DNA of 38,574 nucleotides from Pseudopelagicola sp. Its GTDB lineage: Bacteria > Pseudomonadota > Alphaproteobacteria > Rhodobacterales > Rhodobacteraceae. Under the pieces are notes generated by a model. That model did not search any database, was not told the DNA's origin, and was given only the letters and a program-made list of their open reading frames with translations. Numbering within the stretch: the stretch's first letter is position 1; each line of letters starts with the position of its first letter. The stretch spans positions 1 to 38,574 of the forward strand of contig JAPHRE010000036.1 of assembly GCA_026195905.1 (NCBI GenBank). Reading direction: 5' to 3'. Below, piece after piece: positions 10,254 to 17,887 of the stretch. A program made the translations under genes and the position numbers.

Positions 10254-11357
10254 TCAGGCGTTTGAAATCGCCGAGATGCCGTTCGCTTCGGTCACTTCAA
10301 GGCACTGGGCGCGCGCGCCCAAGTCCGTGAACAGCTCTGGGCCGGTGCCGGTCATCCATGCCTGAGAGCCGAGGGCGCAAATTTCGTCATAGAGGGCGGC
10401 GCGGCGGTTTGCATCGAGATGTGCGGCCACCTCATCCAGAAGCAGGATGGGCGGCGCGCCAAACTCTTGAGACAGGGCGCGGCCATTGGCGAGGATGAGC
10501 GAGATCAGCAGTGCCTTTTGCTCGCCGGTCGAGCAATCACGGGCCGGAACGCCCTTGGCGGCGAATGTGGCGTCGAGATCGCTGCGGTGCGGGCCGATGA
10601 GGGTTCGGCCTGCGGCCATGTCACGGGGTCGGCTTTCAGCCAGCGCGATACGCAGGGCGTCGGCGGTTTCGGGCATGTCGCCATCGGATTGAATCAGGGC
10701 AAGGTCCGCGATCGGAAAGGCGGTTTCGGCATTGGCCTGTGCCGTTGCAAGGTGGGCGATGGTTGCGCGGCGGTTGGCGTGAATCGTTTCGGCGGCGTCG
10801 GCCATTTGCGATTCAAGCGCACCATACCACGCGGCATCGCGCACCATGTCCTTGAGCAGACGATTGCGCTCGCGCATGGATTTCTCATAGGCCAGCGCGG
10901 CTTCGGCATGGACGGGAAAGAACGAAAGCGCCATGCGGTCGAGAAACCGCCGCCGCCCTTCGGCACCTTCAATCCAAAGCCGATCCATCGCCGGGATGAG
11001 CCAGAGGATGCGGGCGATTCGGCCCAGCGCGGTCTGGGGCGCGGTTTTACCATCAATGCGGAGCTGTCGGGCCGCGCCGGATTCGGACCAGAGTTCGATC
11101 TCATGCACGCGGTCGAGGGACTGAAGATGCCCCGTTAGTTTCCAACCAAGCGCCTCGGGGCGGCGGGTCATGTCCTCGGCGCTGGCCCGGCGCAGGCCAC
11201 GACCGGGCGAGAACAGCGACACGGCTTCGAGGATATTGGTCTTGCCCGCGCCATTTGGCCCATAGATCGCCACAGGGCGCGCATCACAGTCAATCGCGCC
11301 TTTGCGGTGCGACCGGAAATGCGACAGCGTCAGATGGGTGATCGCGAGCTGCGTCAT
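10254..11357 (-). CDS. recF: DNA replication and repair protein RecF
   Basis: A 367-residue SMC-like ATPase that helps load RecA at gaps through RecOR. It has Walker A GPNGAGKTNILEAVSLFSPG, a signature region near CSTGEQKALLISLIL and Walker B PILLLDEVAAHLDANRR. The length is normal for RecF. It lies between dnaN (61-bp gap) and gyrB (96-bp gap) on the same strand, the classic order. Confidence 0.96.
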   Translation of the reverse strand: MTQLAITHLTLSHFRSHRKGAIDCDARPVAIYGPNGAGKTNILEAVSLFSPGRGLRRASAEDMTRRPEALGWKLTGHLQSLDRVHEIELWSESGAARQLRIDGKTAPQTALGRIARILWLIPAMDRLWIEGAEGRRRFLDRMALSFFPVHAEAALAYEKSMRERNRLLKDMVRDAAWYGALESQMADAAETIHANRRATIAHLATAQANAETAFPIADLALIQSDGDMPETADALRIALAESRPRDMAAGRTLIGPHRSDLDATFAAKGVPARDCSTGEQKALLISLILANGRALSQEFGAPPILLLDEVAAHLDANRRAALYDEICALGSQAWMTGTGPELFTDLGARAQCLEVTEANGISAISNA

Positions 11358-11418
11358 GGGCGTGTCCGTTTTCTTTTGAGGAAAACGAGCCGGGATTTAA
11401 CGAAAATTCCGCGTCCCG

Positions 11419-12537
11419 TCACACGCGCATCGGCATGACGACGTAGACCGCGCTGGTATCGTTGCCTTCGCGCATGAGCGTCGGATCGCCAGCGGAGTTG
11501 AACAGGAAAACGGCGTTTTCGCGGTCCACCTGAGAGGCGATTTCGAGGAGATACTTGGCGTTAAAGCCGATCTCAAGGCGTTCATCGCTATAGGCCACGG
11601 CAAGCTCTTCTTCCGCCGCGCCGCTATCGGGGGCGTTGACGGAGAGGATCAGGCGGTCCTCGTCGAGTTGCAGTTTTACCGCGCGGGAACGCTCGGACGA
11701 GACGGTCGCAACCCGGTCCACGGCCTGGGCGAATTCGGCGGCGTCCACTTCGAGCTTGCGGGTGTTGCCCTGCGGGATGACGCGGGTGTAATCGGGGAAG
11801 GTTCCGTCGATAACCTTGGAGGTCAGGGTAATGTCGGGGGTCGCAAACCGGATCTTGGTTTCAGAGACGGAGACCGCGATTTGCATCTCGTCATCTTCGA
11901 GAAGTTTGCGCAGCTCGCCGACCGTTTTGCGCGGCACGATCACACCGGGCATATCGGCGGCCCCATCCGGCATGTCGGCATCAATCCGGGCGAGACGGTG
12001 GCCATCCGTCGCCACGCAGCGCAGCACCTTGCCGGTTTCGGCATCGGAGATATGCATATAGACGCCGTTCAGGTAATAGCGGGTTTCCTCGGTCGAGATC
12101 GCGAATTTCGATTTGTCGAAGAGGCGGCGCAACATCGGCGCAGGGGCCGAGAAGTTCGAGGCGTATTCCGACGAGGCCATGATCGGGAAGTCTTCTTTGG
12201 GCAGGGTTGCCAGAGAGAAGTTCGACCGGCCCGCCTCGACGGTCAAACGGCCAGTGGCGCCATCGTCGGTCAGGGTTACAAGCGCGCCATCGGGAAGTTT
12301 GCGCACGATTTCGTGGAGCGTTGTCGCGGCAACGGTCGTCGCGCCGGCGCGTTCGACCATCGCGGGGGCTTTGTCGACCACCTCGATATCAAGGTCTGTG
12401 GCGCGGAACTGCACGGTATTCCCTTCGGCCTCGATCAGGACGTTGGCGAGGATCGGGATGGTATTGCGGCGTTCGACGACAGATTGCGCCTGGCTGACCG
12501 CCTTGAGCAGAATGGCGCGTTCGATGCTGATTTTCAT
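11419..12537 (-). CDS. dnaN: DNA polymerase III beta subunit (sliding clamp)
   Basis: A 372-residue clamp that forms a ring dimer around DNA and tethers polymerase III and many repair proteins. Three clamp repeats can be followed, beginning MKISIERAILLKAVSQAQSV and ending with the typical PMRV tail (AVYVVMPMRV). The start at 12537 has GGAGG eight bases upstream; an ATG two codons earlier is too close to that site. A terminator at 12696-12726 separates it from dnaA, so it probably has its own promoter in the 158-bp gap. I did not find a convincing -35/-10 pair there. Confidence 0.97.
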   Translation of the reverse strand: MKISIERAILLKAVSQAQSVVERRNTIPILANVLIEAEGNTVQFRATDLDIEVVDKAPAMVERAGATTVAATTLHEIVRKLPDGALVTLTDDGATGRLTVEAGRSNFSLATLPKEDFPIMASSEYASNFSAPAPMLRRLFDKSKFAISTEETRYYLNGVYMHISDAETGKVLRCVATDGHRLARIDADMPDGAADMPGVIVPRKTVGELRKLLEDDEMQIAVSVSETKIRFATPDITLTSKVIDGTFPDYTRVIPQGNTRKLEVDAAEFAQAVDRVATVSSERSRAVKLQLDEDRLILSVNAPDSGAAEEELAVAYSDERLEIGFNAKYLLEIASQVDRENAVFLFNSAGDPTLMREGNDTSAVYVVMPMRV

Positions 12538-12645
12538 ACCCATATCCTCCGGTTGCCGGGAGGGGCAAATTAGCGGTTTCCCCTTCTGGCGCAAGCCTTT
12601 TTGCTTTTGTCGGCCTAATCTAGGGGGGCGTCAAGTCGCGACGGT

Positions 12646-12677
12646 GCCTCTGGTCGGAGTATTTGGGCCAAGATGAC
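12646..12677 (+). repeat. Dispersed intergenic repeat, copy C
   Basis: GCCTCTGGTCGGAGTATTTG followed by GGCCAAGATGAC. It shares GAGTATTT and GCCAAGATGA with copies A and B. It lies between dnaA and dnaN, antisense to both, which argues against a simple terminator role. Confidence 0.55.
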
Positions 12678-12695
12678 GCGCAGATATGGGAAAAG

Positions 12696-12726
12696 CAAAA
12701 GCCGCGCAAAAACTGCGCAGCTTTTG
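12696..12726 (-). terminator. Intrinsic terminator downstream of dnaA
   Basis: CAAAAGC (12696-12702) pairs with GCTTTTG (12720-12726) and GCGCA (12704-12708) with TGCGC (12714-12718), with one mismatch and a 5-nt loop. On the minus strand it is followed by a T-rich run (CTTTTGCTTTT), 20 nt after the dnaA stop. Confidence 0.75.
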
Positions 12727-12746
12727 TAAACGGCTGATTTCTGGCG

Positions 12747-14102
12747 TTATGCTTCGAGCGTGCGGCGCAGCATTTCGAGGTCTTCGGCGATCTGGCCATC
12801 TTGGACCCGCAGTTCCTCGATGCGTTTGACGCCGTGCATCACGGTTGTGTGGTCGCGCCCGCCAAAGCGGCGGCCAATCTCGGGCAGGGAGCGCGAGGTC
12901 AGTTGCTTGCAAAGATACATCGCGACCTGACGCGGGCGGGCCAGTGTGCGGACGCGTTTGGGACCGATCATATCGGACAGGCGGATGTTGTAATGCTCAG
13001 AGACCTGTCGTTGGATTTCTTCAACGGTGATCTTGCGTTCGGAGGCGCGCAACACATCCGAGAGGCAATCCTGTGTGAGGTCCATCGTGATTTCGCGACC
13101 CACGAGCGAGGCAAAGGCGAACAGGCGGGTCAATGCGCCTTCGAGGACGCGCACATTGGTCGAGATGCGATGGGCGAGGAATTCGAGAACCCCGTCCTGA
13201 AGCGCGAGGTCGGGATATTGCGCGCGGTATTGTTCGACCTTTGATTGCAGGATGCCGAGGCGAAGTTCGTAATCCGTCGGGTGCAGATCAACGACGAGGC
13301 CGCATTGCAGGCGCGATTTGATACGATCCTCAAGGTCTTTGATTTCACCGGGCGCACGGTCAGCAGAGATAATGATCTGTTTGTTCTGATCCACGAGCGC
13401 GTTGAATGTATGGAAGAATTCTTCCTGTGTTGAATCCTTGCCCGAGATGAATTGCACGTCATCGACCATAAGAACATCGACCGAGCGGAAGAGTTCCTTG
13501 AAGTCCATCATCTTGCGATCACGCAGGGCTTGCACAAAGCGATACATGAATTGCTCGGCCGAGAGATAGAGGACGTTGAGGTCGGGGCGTCGGGACTGAA
13601 GCTCCCATGCGATGGCGTGCATGAGGTGTGTCTTACCGAGGCCGACGCCGCCATATAGAAACAGCGGGTTGAACGTCACCGGGCCGCCTTCAGCCACGCG
13701 GTGCGCGGCGGCATTGGCGAGTTCGTTCGGCTTGCCGACCACAAAGGTCTCGAAGGTAAAGCGCGGATCGAGCGGTGCACCGGGCAAATCACCCCGCTTT
13801 GCGGCAGGCGCGGTTGCGGCCTCGGCTTTGGCCACGCGCGGTGCTGGGTGCGTCGGGGAATTTGCGGCCACAGTGAAATGAATGCGCTGGACAGATTCGC
13901 CGAGGCGACTCAGGCGGTGCAGGATCAGGTCGCCGAAATTCTGTGACACGTAGTTGCCAATGAAATTTGTCGGCACATGAAAGGTTGCGACGCCCTCGCT
14001 CACTTCGGCAAATTCAATCGGCGCGATCCAAGTTTTATAGTTGTTCTCGCCGATCGTCTTGAGAAGATCCTGTTGCAGCGCGCCCCATTGTTCTTTCGTC
14101 AT
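12747..14102 (-). CDS. dnaA: Chromosomal replication initiator DnaA
   Basis: A 451-residue AAA+ initiator that binds DnaA boxes and melts the origin. Domain I begins MTKEQWGALQQDLLKTIGE. The Walker A is FLYGGVGLGKTHLMHA, the Walker B region is DVLMVDDVQFISGKDSTQEEF, and the C-terminal helix-turn-helix has the signature RRFGGRDHTTVMHGVKRIEE. The start at 14102 gives the normal N-terminus and has GGGGAC upstream; an extension to 14171 is not supported. The upstream 529-bp region contains clustered GAnTC sites and one DnaA-box-like site. Confidence 0.98.
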   Translation of the reverse strand: MTKEQWGALQQDLLKTIGENNYKTWIAPIEFAEVSEGVATFHVPTNFIGNYVSQNFGDLILHRLSRLGESVQRIHFTVAANSPTHPAPRVAKAEAATAPAAKRGDLPGAPLDPRFTFETFVVGKPNELANAAAHRVAEGGPVTFNPLFLYGGVGLGKTHLMHAIAWELQSRRPDLNVLYLSAEQFMYRFVQALRDRKMMDFKELFRSVDVLMVDDVQFISGKDSTQEEFFHTFNALVDQNKQIIISADRAPGEIKDLEDRIKSRLQCGLVVDLHPTDYELRLGILQSKVEQYRAQYPDLALQDGVLEFLAHRISTNVRVLEGALTRLFAFASLVGREITMDLTQDCLSDVLRASERKITVEEIQRQVSEHYNIRLSDMIGPKRVRTLARPRQVAMYLCKQLTSRSLPEIGRRFGGRDHTTVMHGVKRIEELRVQDGQIAEDLEMLRRTLEA

Positions 14103-14360
14103 CTGTCCCCGTTCCCCGGCCTTGAGCCTTGCAAATCTTCGGGGCGGCAGAAGCCCCGTGTGGTTTCCCACATACCAGCAGTCTGTTGCGAGGCACGGCC
14201 CTGTAAATCTTCATCGCCTTATCCTGCGGCGCGCAAAATCTTCCGGCTCCCGTCCATGTCCCCACATGGCAGGTCAAGCAGAGCTTGCGCGCACAGTGCG
14301 CTTGATGAAGTGAGGACAGATAGGACGCCTATGGCATCACGAAACAAAAACTCACAGCCC

Positions 14361-14370
14361 GACTCGAGTC
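14361..14370. promoter_or_regulatory. Tandem GAnTC palindrome upstream of dnaA
   Basis: GACTCGAGTC is two abutting GAnTC sites, the target of the CcrM methyltransferase in alphaproteobacteria. Further GAnTC sites lie at 14450-14454, 14508-14512 and 14529-14533, making five within 173 bp. In Caulobacter, GAnTC methylation state affects dnaA transcription; the same role here is inference. Confidence 0.5.
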
Positions 14371-14403
14371 GCGAAATACGCAACGGTATCGGGTCGTAAT
14401 GAG

Positions 14404-14419
14404 CGGTCTGAACAGACCG
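14404..14419. repeat. Short inverted repeat in the dnaA upstream region
   Basis: CGGTCTG and CAGACCG are separated by AA and followed on the plus strand by TTTTG. It could be a protein-binding dyad or a small hairpin. No family match is recognised. Confidence 0.35.
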
Positions 14420-14519
14420 TTTTGAAAACCTGTCCCCCCAGGGCGAAGTGACTCGCAGGTTGAAATTAGCAACTGCGATGCGGCGCGGGCAACCGATCTT
14501 CGAACTTGACTCAGAGTTT

Positions 14520-14528
14520 TGTGGAAAA
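14520..14528 (-). promoter_or_regulatory. DnaA-box-like site
   Basis: On the minus strand this reads TTTTCCACA, one mismatch from the consensus TTATCCACA. It lies between rpsT and dnaA, where DnaA autoregulation is plausible. Weaker two-mismatch sites occur at 14164-14172 and 14219-14227. Confidence 0.35.
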
Positions 14529-14563
14529 GAATCTCTTGGCCCTCAAGAGAGCGGGGGAAATGC

Positions 14564-14593
14564 AAAAAGGCGCCCCCATTGGAGACGCCTTTG
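14564..14593 (-). terminator. Intrinsic terminator of rpsT (distal hairpin)
   Basis: On the minus strand AAAGGCG and CGCCTTT (7 bp) close a loop containing a further small CTCC/GGGG stem, followed by TTTTTGCATTT. It lies 39 nt beyond the rpsT stop. Confidence 0.75.
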
Positions 14594-14604
14594 GTATCAA
14601 AGGA

Positions 14605-14626
14605 TTGGCCCGAAAAACCGGGCCAA
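14605..14626 (-). terminator. Hairpin immediately behind rpsT (proximal)
   Basis: TTGGCCCG (14605-14612) and CGGGCCAA (14619-14626) form a perfect 8-bp stem with a 6-nt loop. It lacks a strong T-run of its own and sits in tandem before the hairpin at 14564-14593. It may stabilise the rpsT message or assist termination. Confidence 0.55.
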
Positions 14627-14631
14627 ATGCC

Positions 14632-14895
14632 TTAGCCGAGCGCTTTGACGCGGGCCGCGAGGCGCGAGACTTTCCGCGACGCGGTGTTCTTGTGGTAGAC
14701 GCCTTTGGTGACGCCGCGCATGAGTTCGGGCTGGGCAGCGCGGAGGGCGGCGGTTGCGGCCTCTTTGTCGCCGGATGCGATGGCTTCTTCAACGGCGCGC
14801 AGGAAGGTGCGGATGCGCGAACGGCGGGCTTTGTTGACGGCGAAGCGGCGTTCGTTCTGACGCGCGCGTTTTTTTGCCTGGGGCGAATTTGCCAT
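14632..14895 (-). CDS. rpsT: 30S ribosomal protein S20
   Basis: An 87-residue basic protein that binds 16S rRNA during 30S assembly. It begins [17 protein letters not shown] and contains the conserved segment [20 protein letters not shown]. Length and composition are normal. It is the first gene upstream of dnaA on the same strand, a common alphaproteobacterial arrangement, but two hairpins between them suggest separate transcription units. Confidence 0.97.
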   Translation of the reverse strand: MANSPQAKKRARQNERRFAVNKARRSRIRTFLRAVEEAIASGDKEAATAALRAAQPELMRGVTKGVYHKNTASRKVSRLAARVKALG

Positions 14896-14969
14896 GAATC
14901 TCAGGTCCTTATCTATGGTTCAGTTCGTTTCACACGTGCCACGACCCAAAAGGGACCCCTCCGAGAGGA

Positions 14970-14979
14970 GAATCGATTC
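14970..14979. promoter_or_regulatory. Tandem GAnTC palindrome upstream of rpsT
   Basis: GAATCGATTC is two abutting GAnTC sites, the same layout as GACTCGAGTC upstream of dnaA. It lies in the rpsT leader, between the candidate promoter and the start codon. A further GAATC is at 14896-14900. Confidence 0.45.
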
Positions 14980-15016
14980 AAGCCTAAGCGGGCTGCACGC
15001 GCATGTATGACGGCGT

Positions 15017-15044
15017 CGTATAGAGATTTTTGCAGCAGATGCAA
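15017..15044 (-). promoter_or_regulatory. Possible rpsT promoter
   Basis: On the minus strand TTGCAT (15039-15044) and TATACG (15017-15022) are separated by 16 nt, matching 4 of 6 consensus bases each. This would give a leader of roughly 115 nt before rpsT. Confidence 0.4.
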
Positions 15045-15261
15045 ACCCCGAAAAACAAGGGTCTGCATCGCGTCGGTATTGCGTCTGTATCGCGTCGGTG
15101 CGGTCTGGGGAGGTATCGACATGCCTTGCAAAAGGGCGCAGCGCCACTATTTGCTGCAGGTGCGGCATACTTGCCCGCCCAACCGGCGGCAGAGCGGAAT
15201 CCTGCCGTGATCTTGAATATGTGTTGAAAGCATAGCGCGTTCGCCACAAAATTGAGGCAGT

Positions 15262-15291
15262 CTTCTGGATTACGGGCTTCTGGATTACGGG
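15262..15291. repeat. Perfect 15-bp tandem duplication
   Basis: CTTCTGGATTACGGG occurs twice head to tail (15262-15276 and 15277-15291). It lies about 90 bp upstream of the glycine-zipper gene. Confidence 0.9.
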
Positions 15292-15382
15292 GTATCGCCT
15301 TTGCTTGGCGGTGCGGAGCGTTGAGGACCATCGTGAAGCGCAAGGCTATACGACCACGACCCACGGAAAGAGGAGCGAGACA

Positions 15383-15994
15383 ATGAGACTATTCGCAATA
15401 GCAGCGATGCCTGTTCTGGTTGCATCTCAGGCATTTGCCGGTTCGTACGAGGTAAGATGCGAGACGAAATCGGTGCCGTATGAGGACACCGTCAAAGGCG
15501 GGAACCCCGAAAAAGTCATTGGCGGCGCAATTGTTGGCGGCGTGATCGGCAAAGTTGTGACAAAGAAAAATGCCGGGGCGGCCGCTGGTGCGATCATTGG
15601 TGGCGCGGTTGCCAATGAGTCCAGCAGAAAAACCGTCACCAAATATAGAGACGTCGAGACCTGCACAAACGTGTTCATTCCAGACCGCGTTACGGATGAG
15701 GCCACGCTTCAACAGACCTTGCTGGATCTGAACGCCGGGAAATCCGTCAGCAAAGAAATGGTCATGGACGTGCAGTATACGATTGGCGTCGCCTATGACG
15801 GAAAATGGGGGCCGAAATCTCAACTGGCCGCAGAGAAATACCTGGCAAACCTTGCGCCAGATGCACCGTTGTATTCCCTTGTGGTCAACGATGTGGTCAT
15901 CGTCAGTTCGGCCGACGTCAATGCGATTGATGAGATCAAGGAAGCCCTGCTTGAAGCCGGTGTGCAGTCGCAAATCTTCGTTGATTTACAATAA
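15383..15994 (+). CDS. Secreted glycine-zipper protein with a peptidoglycan-binding-like segment
   Basis: A 203-residue protein exported by a signal peptide (MRLFAIAAMPVLVASQAFAG). Start 15383 is preceded by AGAGGAG. Residues about 50-85 form a glycine-zipper 2TM segment (VIGGAIVGGVIGKVVTKKNA and following AGAAAGAIIGGAVANES), as in rickettsial 17-kDa-antigen-like proteins. A later segment, YDGKWGPKSQLAAEKYL, resembles the core of PG_binding_1 repeats, although the domain looks short. There is no lipobox cysteine. It is probably an envelope protein; the exact role is unknown. A strong terminator follows. Confidence 0.75.
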   Translation: MRLFAIAAMPVLVASQAFAGSYEVRCETKSVPYEDTVKGGNPEKVIGGAIVGGVIGKVVTKKNAGAAAGAIIGGAVANESSRKTVTKYRDVETCTNVFIPDRVTDEATLQQTLLDLNAGKSVSKEMVMDVQYTIGVAYDGKWGPKSQLAAEKYLANLAPDAPLYSLVVNDVVIVSSADVNAIDEIKEALLEAGVQSQIFVDLQ

Positions 15995-16021
15995 TGCGTT
16001 GAAAACCGTTCCTTCCAAACA

Positions 16022-16049
16022 AAAAGGGCAGGCCGGAGCCTGCCCTTTT
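16022..16049. terminator. Bidirectional terminator between the glycine-zipper and enoyl-CoA hydratase genes
   Basis: A perfect 12-bp stem (16022-16033 with 16038-16049) has a CGGA loop. AAAA begins and TTTT ends the stem, so it can stop transcription from both convergent genes. Confidence 0.9.
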
Positions 16050-16071
16050 GCATTAGAGAGTCCCTGTTCGC

Positions 16072-16848
16072 TTATTTGTCGCGGAACTGGGGGGTGCGTT
16101 TTTCCATGAAGGCGGCCATGCCTTCTTTTTGGTCTTCGGTCGCAAAGAGCGAGTGGAACAAGCGGCGCTCGAAGAGGAGACCTTCGGCCAGTGTCGTCTC
16201 GTAGGAGCGGTTCACGGCTTCTTTGGCGGCGCGGGTGGCGATCATGGATTTCTCGGCGATTTTCTGGGCTGCGCCCATCGCTTCGTCCATGAGTTTCTTG
16301 GTAGGCACGACGCGGCTTACGAGGCCGGAACGCTCGGCCTCTTCGGCATCCATGAAGCGGCCTGTGAGGTTCATGTCCATAGCCTTGGATTTGCCGACAA
16401 AGCGGGTCAGGCGTTGCGAACCGCCGATCCCGGCGATCACGCCAAGGTTGACCTCTGGCTGGCCGAACTTGGCGGTGTCAGAGGCGATGATGAAATCGCA
16501 GGCCATCGCCACTTCGCAGCCCCCCCCCAACGCATAGCCCGATACGGCCGCGATGATCGGCTTGCGGGTGGCCACGATGCGATCATTGGCCGTGGCAAAC
16601 AGGTTGATATGGTTCACCTCGGCGTAGGTCATCGAGGACATTTCCTTGATGTCCGCCCCGGCGGCAAAGGCCTTATCCGAGCCGGTCAGGACGATGCAGC
16701 GCACCTTGTCGTTGGCGTCCGCCTCTTCCAGCGCGGTGCACAGCTCTCCGATGAGCTGTTGGTTGAGCGCGTTGAGGGCATCGGGGCGATTCAGTTTGAT
16801 GAGGGCGATATGGTCCTCAATTTCGACGATGATCGTCTCAAAAGCCAT
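16072..16848 (-). CDS. Enoyl-CoA hydratase (crotonase family)
   Basis: A 258-residue crotonase-fold enzyme that hydrates trans-2-enoyl-CoA to 3-hydroxyacyl-CoA in fatty-acid or related acyl-CoA breakdown. The oxyanion-hole motif [11 protein letters not shown] is present, as are both catalytic glutamates, in [12 protein letters not shown] and [16 protein letters not shown]. It matches the standalone short-chain hydratase type. It lies 64 bp downstream of mutM on the same strand, so the two are probably cotranscribed. The pairing seems positional rather than metabolic. Confidence 0.93.
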   Translation of the reverse strand: MAFETIIVEIEDHIALIKLNRPDALNALNQQLIGELCTALEEADANDKVRCIVLTGSDKAFAAGADIKEMSSMTYAEVNHINLFATANDRIVATRKPIIAAVSGYALGGGCEVAMACDFIIASDTAKFGQPEVNLGVIAGIGGSQRLTRFVGKSKAMDMNLTGRFMDAEEAERSGLVSRVVPTKKLMDEAMGAAQKIAEKSMIATRAAKEAVNRSYETTLAEGLLFERRLFHSLFATEDQKEGMAAFMEKRTPQFRDK

Positions 16849-16912
16849 GATTGAAGCTTTCCTTTGTTCCGGTCAGACTCGATTCCTTACCATTGTTCCT
16901 TGGCGGTTCAAG

Positions 16913-17764
16913 TTATCTTTGGCATTGCGGACAATAGAAGGATGAGCGCCCCGATTGCGTGATTCGGGCAATTGTCCCGCCACATTCGGGGCGATGACAG
17001 GGCGCCCCTTCGCGGCCATAGACATCAAAGCGGTGCTGAAAATATCCAAGCTCTCCATCGGCTTGGCGGAAATCGCGCAGGGACGATCCGCCCGCGTCAA
17101 TGGCCTCGCCCAACACCTCGCGGATGATCGGAACAAGGGCGCGAATCCGGTTTTCCGACAGGTTCGCGGCCTTACGACGCGGCGACACGCCGCCCCGAAA
17201 CAGGGTCTCGCAGACGTAAATATTGCCCAGACCGGCCACGATATGCTGATCCAGGAGGGCGGTTTTGATCGGTGAGCGGCGGTTTTTGAGTCGGCTGGCG
17301 AGGTAGTCTTCGTCAAAAGCATTGCCGAGTGGTTCGGGGCCGATCGACGCGAGGAGGGGATGGGTCTCGGCCTCGGCGGTGATCAAGAGGTCCATCGCGC
17401 CAAAGCGGCGCGGGTCGTTGAAGATAATGCGCGCGCCGTTGTCCATGTCAAAGATGACATGGTCGTGTTTCTGTTGTGCGGGGTGGTCATGGACGAAGTG
17501 TCCAAGCGGATCGCCCGAGACGGTCATGCGCCCCGACATGCCAAGATGAATGAGAAGGGTCTCATAGGTATCGAGGTCCGCGAGGATATATTTTGACCGC
17601 CGCCGCAGCGTCAAAACCCGCGCCCCGGTCAGGCGTTCGGCCATGCGGTCCGGAAAAGGCCAGCGCAGATCGGGACGGTTGACCGTCGCGCGTGCAATCA
17701 CGGCGCCTTGCATGGAGGGCGCAAGGCCACGGCGGACGGTTTCGACCTCGGGCAATTCGGGCAT
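16913..17764 (-). CDS. mutM: Formamidopyrimidine-DNA glycosylase
   Basis: A 283-residue base-excision repair glycosylase/AP lyase that removes 8-oxoguanine and formamidopyrimidines. It starts [14 protein letters not shown], with catalytic Pro2 and Glu3 after Met removal. The helix-two-turn-helix motif contains [15 protein letters not shown], and the C-terminal zinc finger has CHRPEC and YCPQC. The start at 17764 is fixed by the required Pro-Glu N-terminus and by AAGAGG upstream; the long upstream reading frame runs antisense to ubiE. It is divergent from ubiE. Confidence 0.97.
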   Translation of the reverse strand: MPELPEVETVRRGLAPSMQGAVIARATVNRPDLRWPFPDRMAERLTGARVLTLRRRSKYILADLDTYETLLIHLGMSGRMTVSGDPLGHFVHDHPAQQKHDHVIFDMDNGARIIFNDPRRFGAMDLLITAEAETHPLLASIGPEPLGNAFDEDYLASRLKNRRSPIKTALLDQHIVAGLGNIYVCETLFRGGVSPRRKAANLSENRIRALVPIIREVLGEAIDAGGSSLRDFRQADGELGYFQHRFDVYGREGAPCHRPECGGTIARITQSGRSSFYCPQCQR

Positions 17765-17887
17765 GGCAGAGCCTCTTGATATGGGTGCGCACCGATGTAG
17801 CGGCTTTTGGGCGCGCATGGTAGAGCGGCGCATTGTATGCCCCCGCACTGCCCTATATGTAGGGCGCGACACAAAAAGGCACCTGTC

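Larger units (their letters stand above)
14103..14631. promoter_or_regulatory. Gene-free regulatory region upstream of dnaA
   Basis: There is no credible gene in these 529 bp. From left to right it holds a GGGGC/GCCCC hairpin in the dnaA leader (14140-14156), a CCATGT-CCCC-ACATGG hairpin (14254-14269), a back-to-back GAnTC palindrome (14361-14370), an inverted repeat CGGTCTG/CAGACCG (14404-14419), three more GAnTC sites, a DnaA-box-like site (14520-14528) and two hairpins behind rpsT. I could not fix the dnaA promoter with confidence. It is not a convincing oriC: DnaA boxes are too few and there is no clear AT-rich unwinding stretch. Confidence 0.6.
14896..15382. promoter_or_regulatory. Gene-free region between divergent rpsT and the glycine-zipper gene
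   Basis: These 487 bp hold the probable rpsT promoter (15017-15044), a GAATCGATTC tandem GAnTC palindrome (14970-14979), an imperfect direct repeat of CTGxATCGCGTCGGT around 15062-15099 and a perfect 15-bp tandem duplication (15262-15291). Open frames here are short, lack good ribosome sites and resemble no family, so I call no gene. Confidence 0.6.

Noticed and set aside
14103-14631. Chromosomal origin (oriC) upstream of dnaA
   Set aside because: Only one near-consensus DnaA box and no AT-rich unwinding stretch; alphaproteobacterial origins are often elsewhere.
14506-15210. A 234-codon plus-strand frame over rpsT and its upstream region
   Set aside because: Antisense to rpsT, no family resemblance and no good ribosome site.
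15030-15227. A 65-codon plus-strand frame in the rpsT upstream region
   Set aside because: It overlaps the candidate rpsT promoter, has no convincing ribosome site and shows no recognisable motif.
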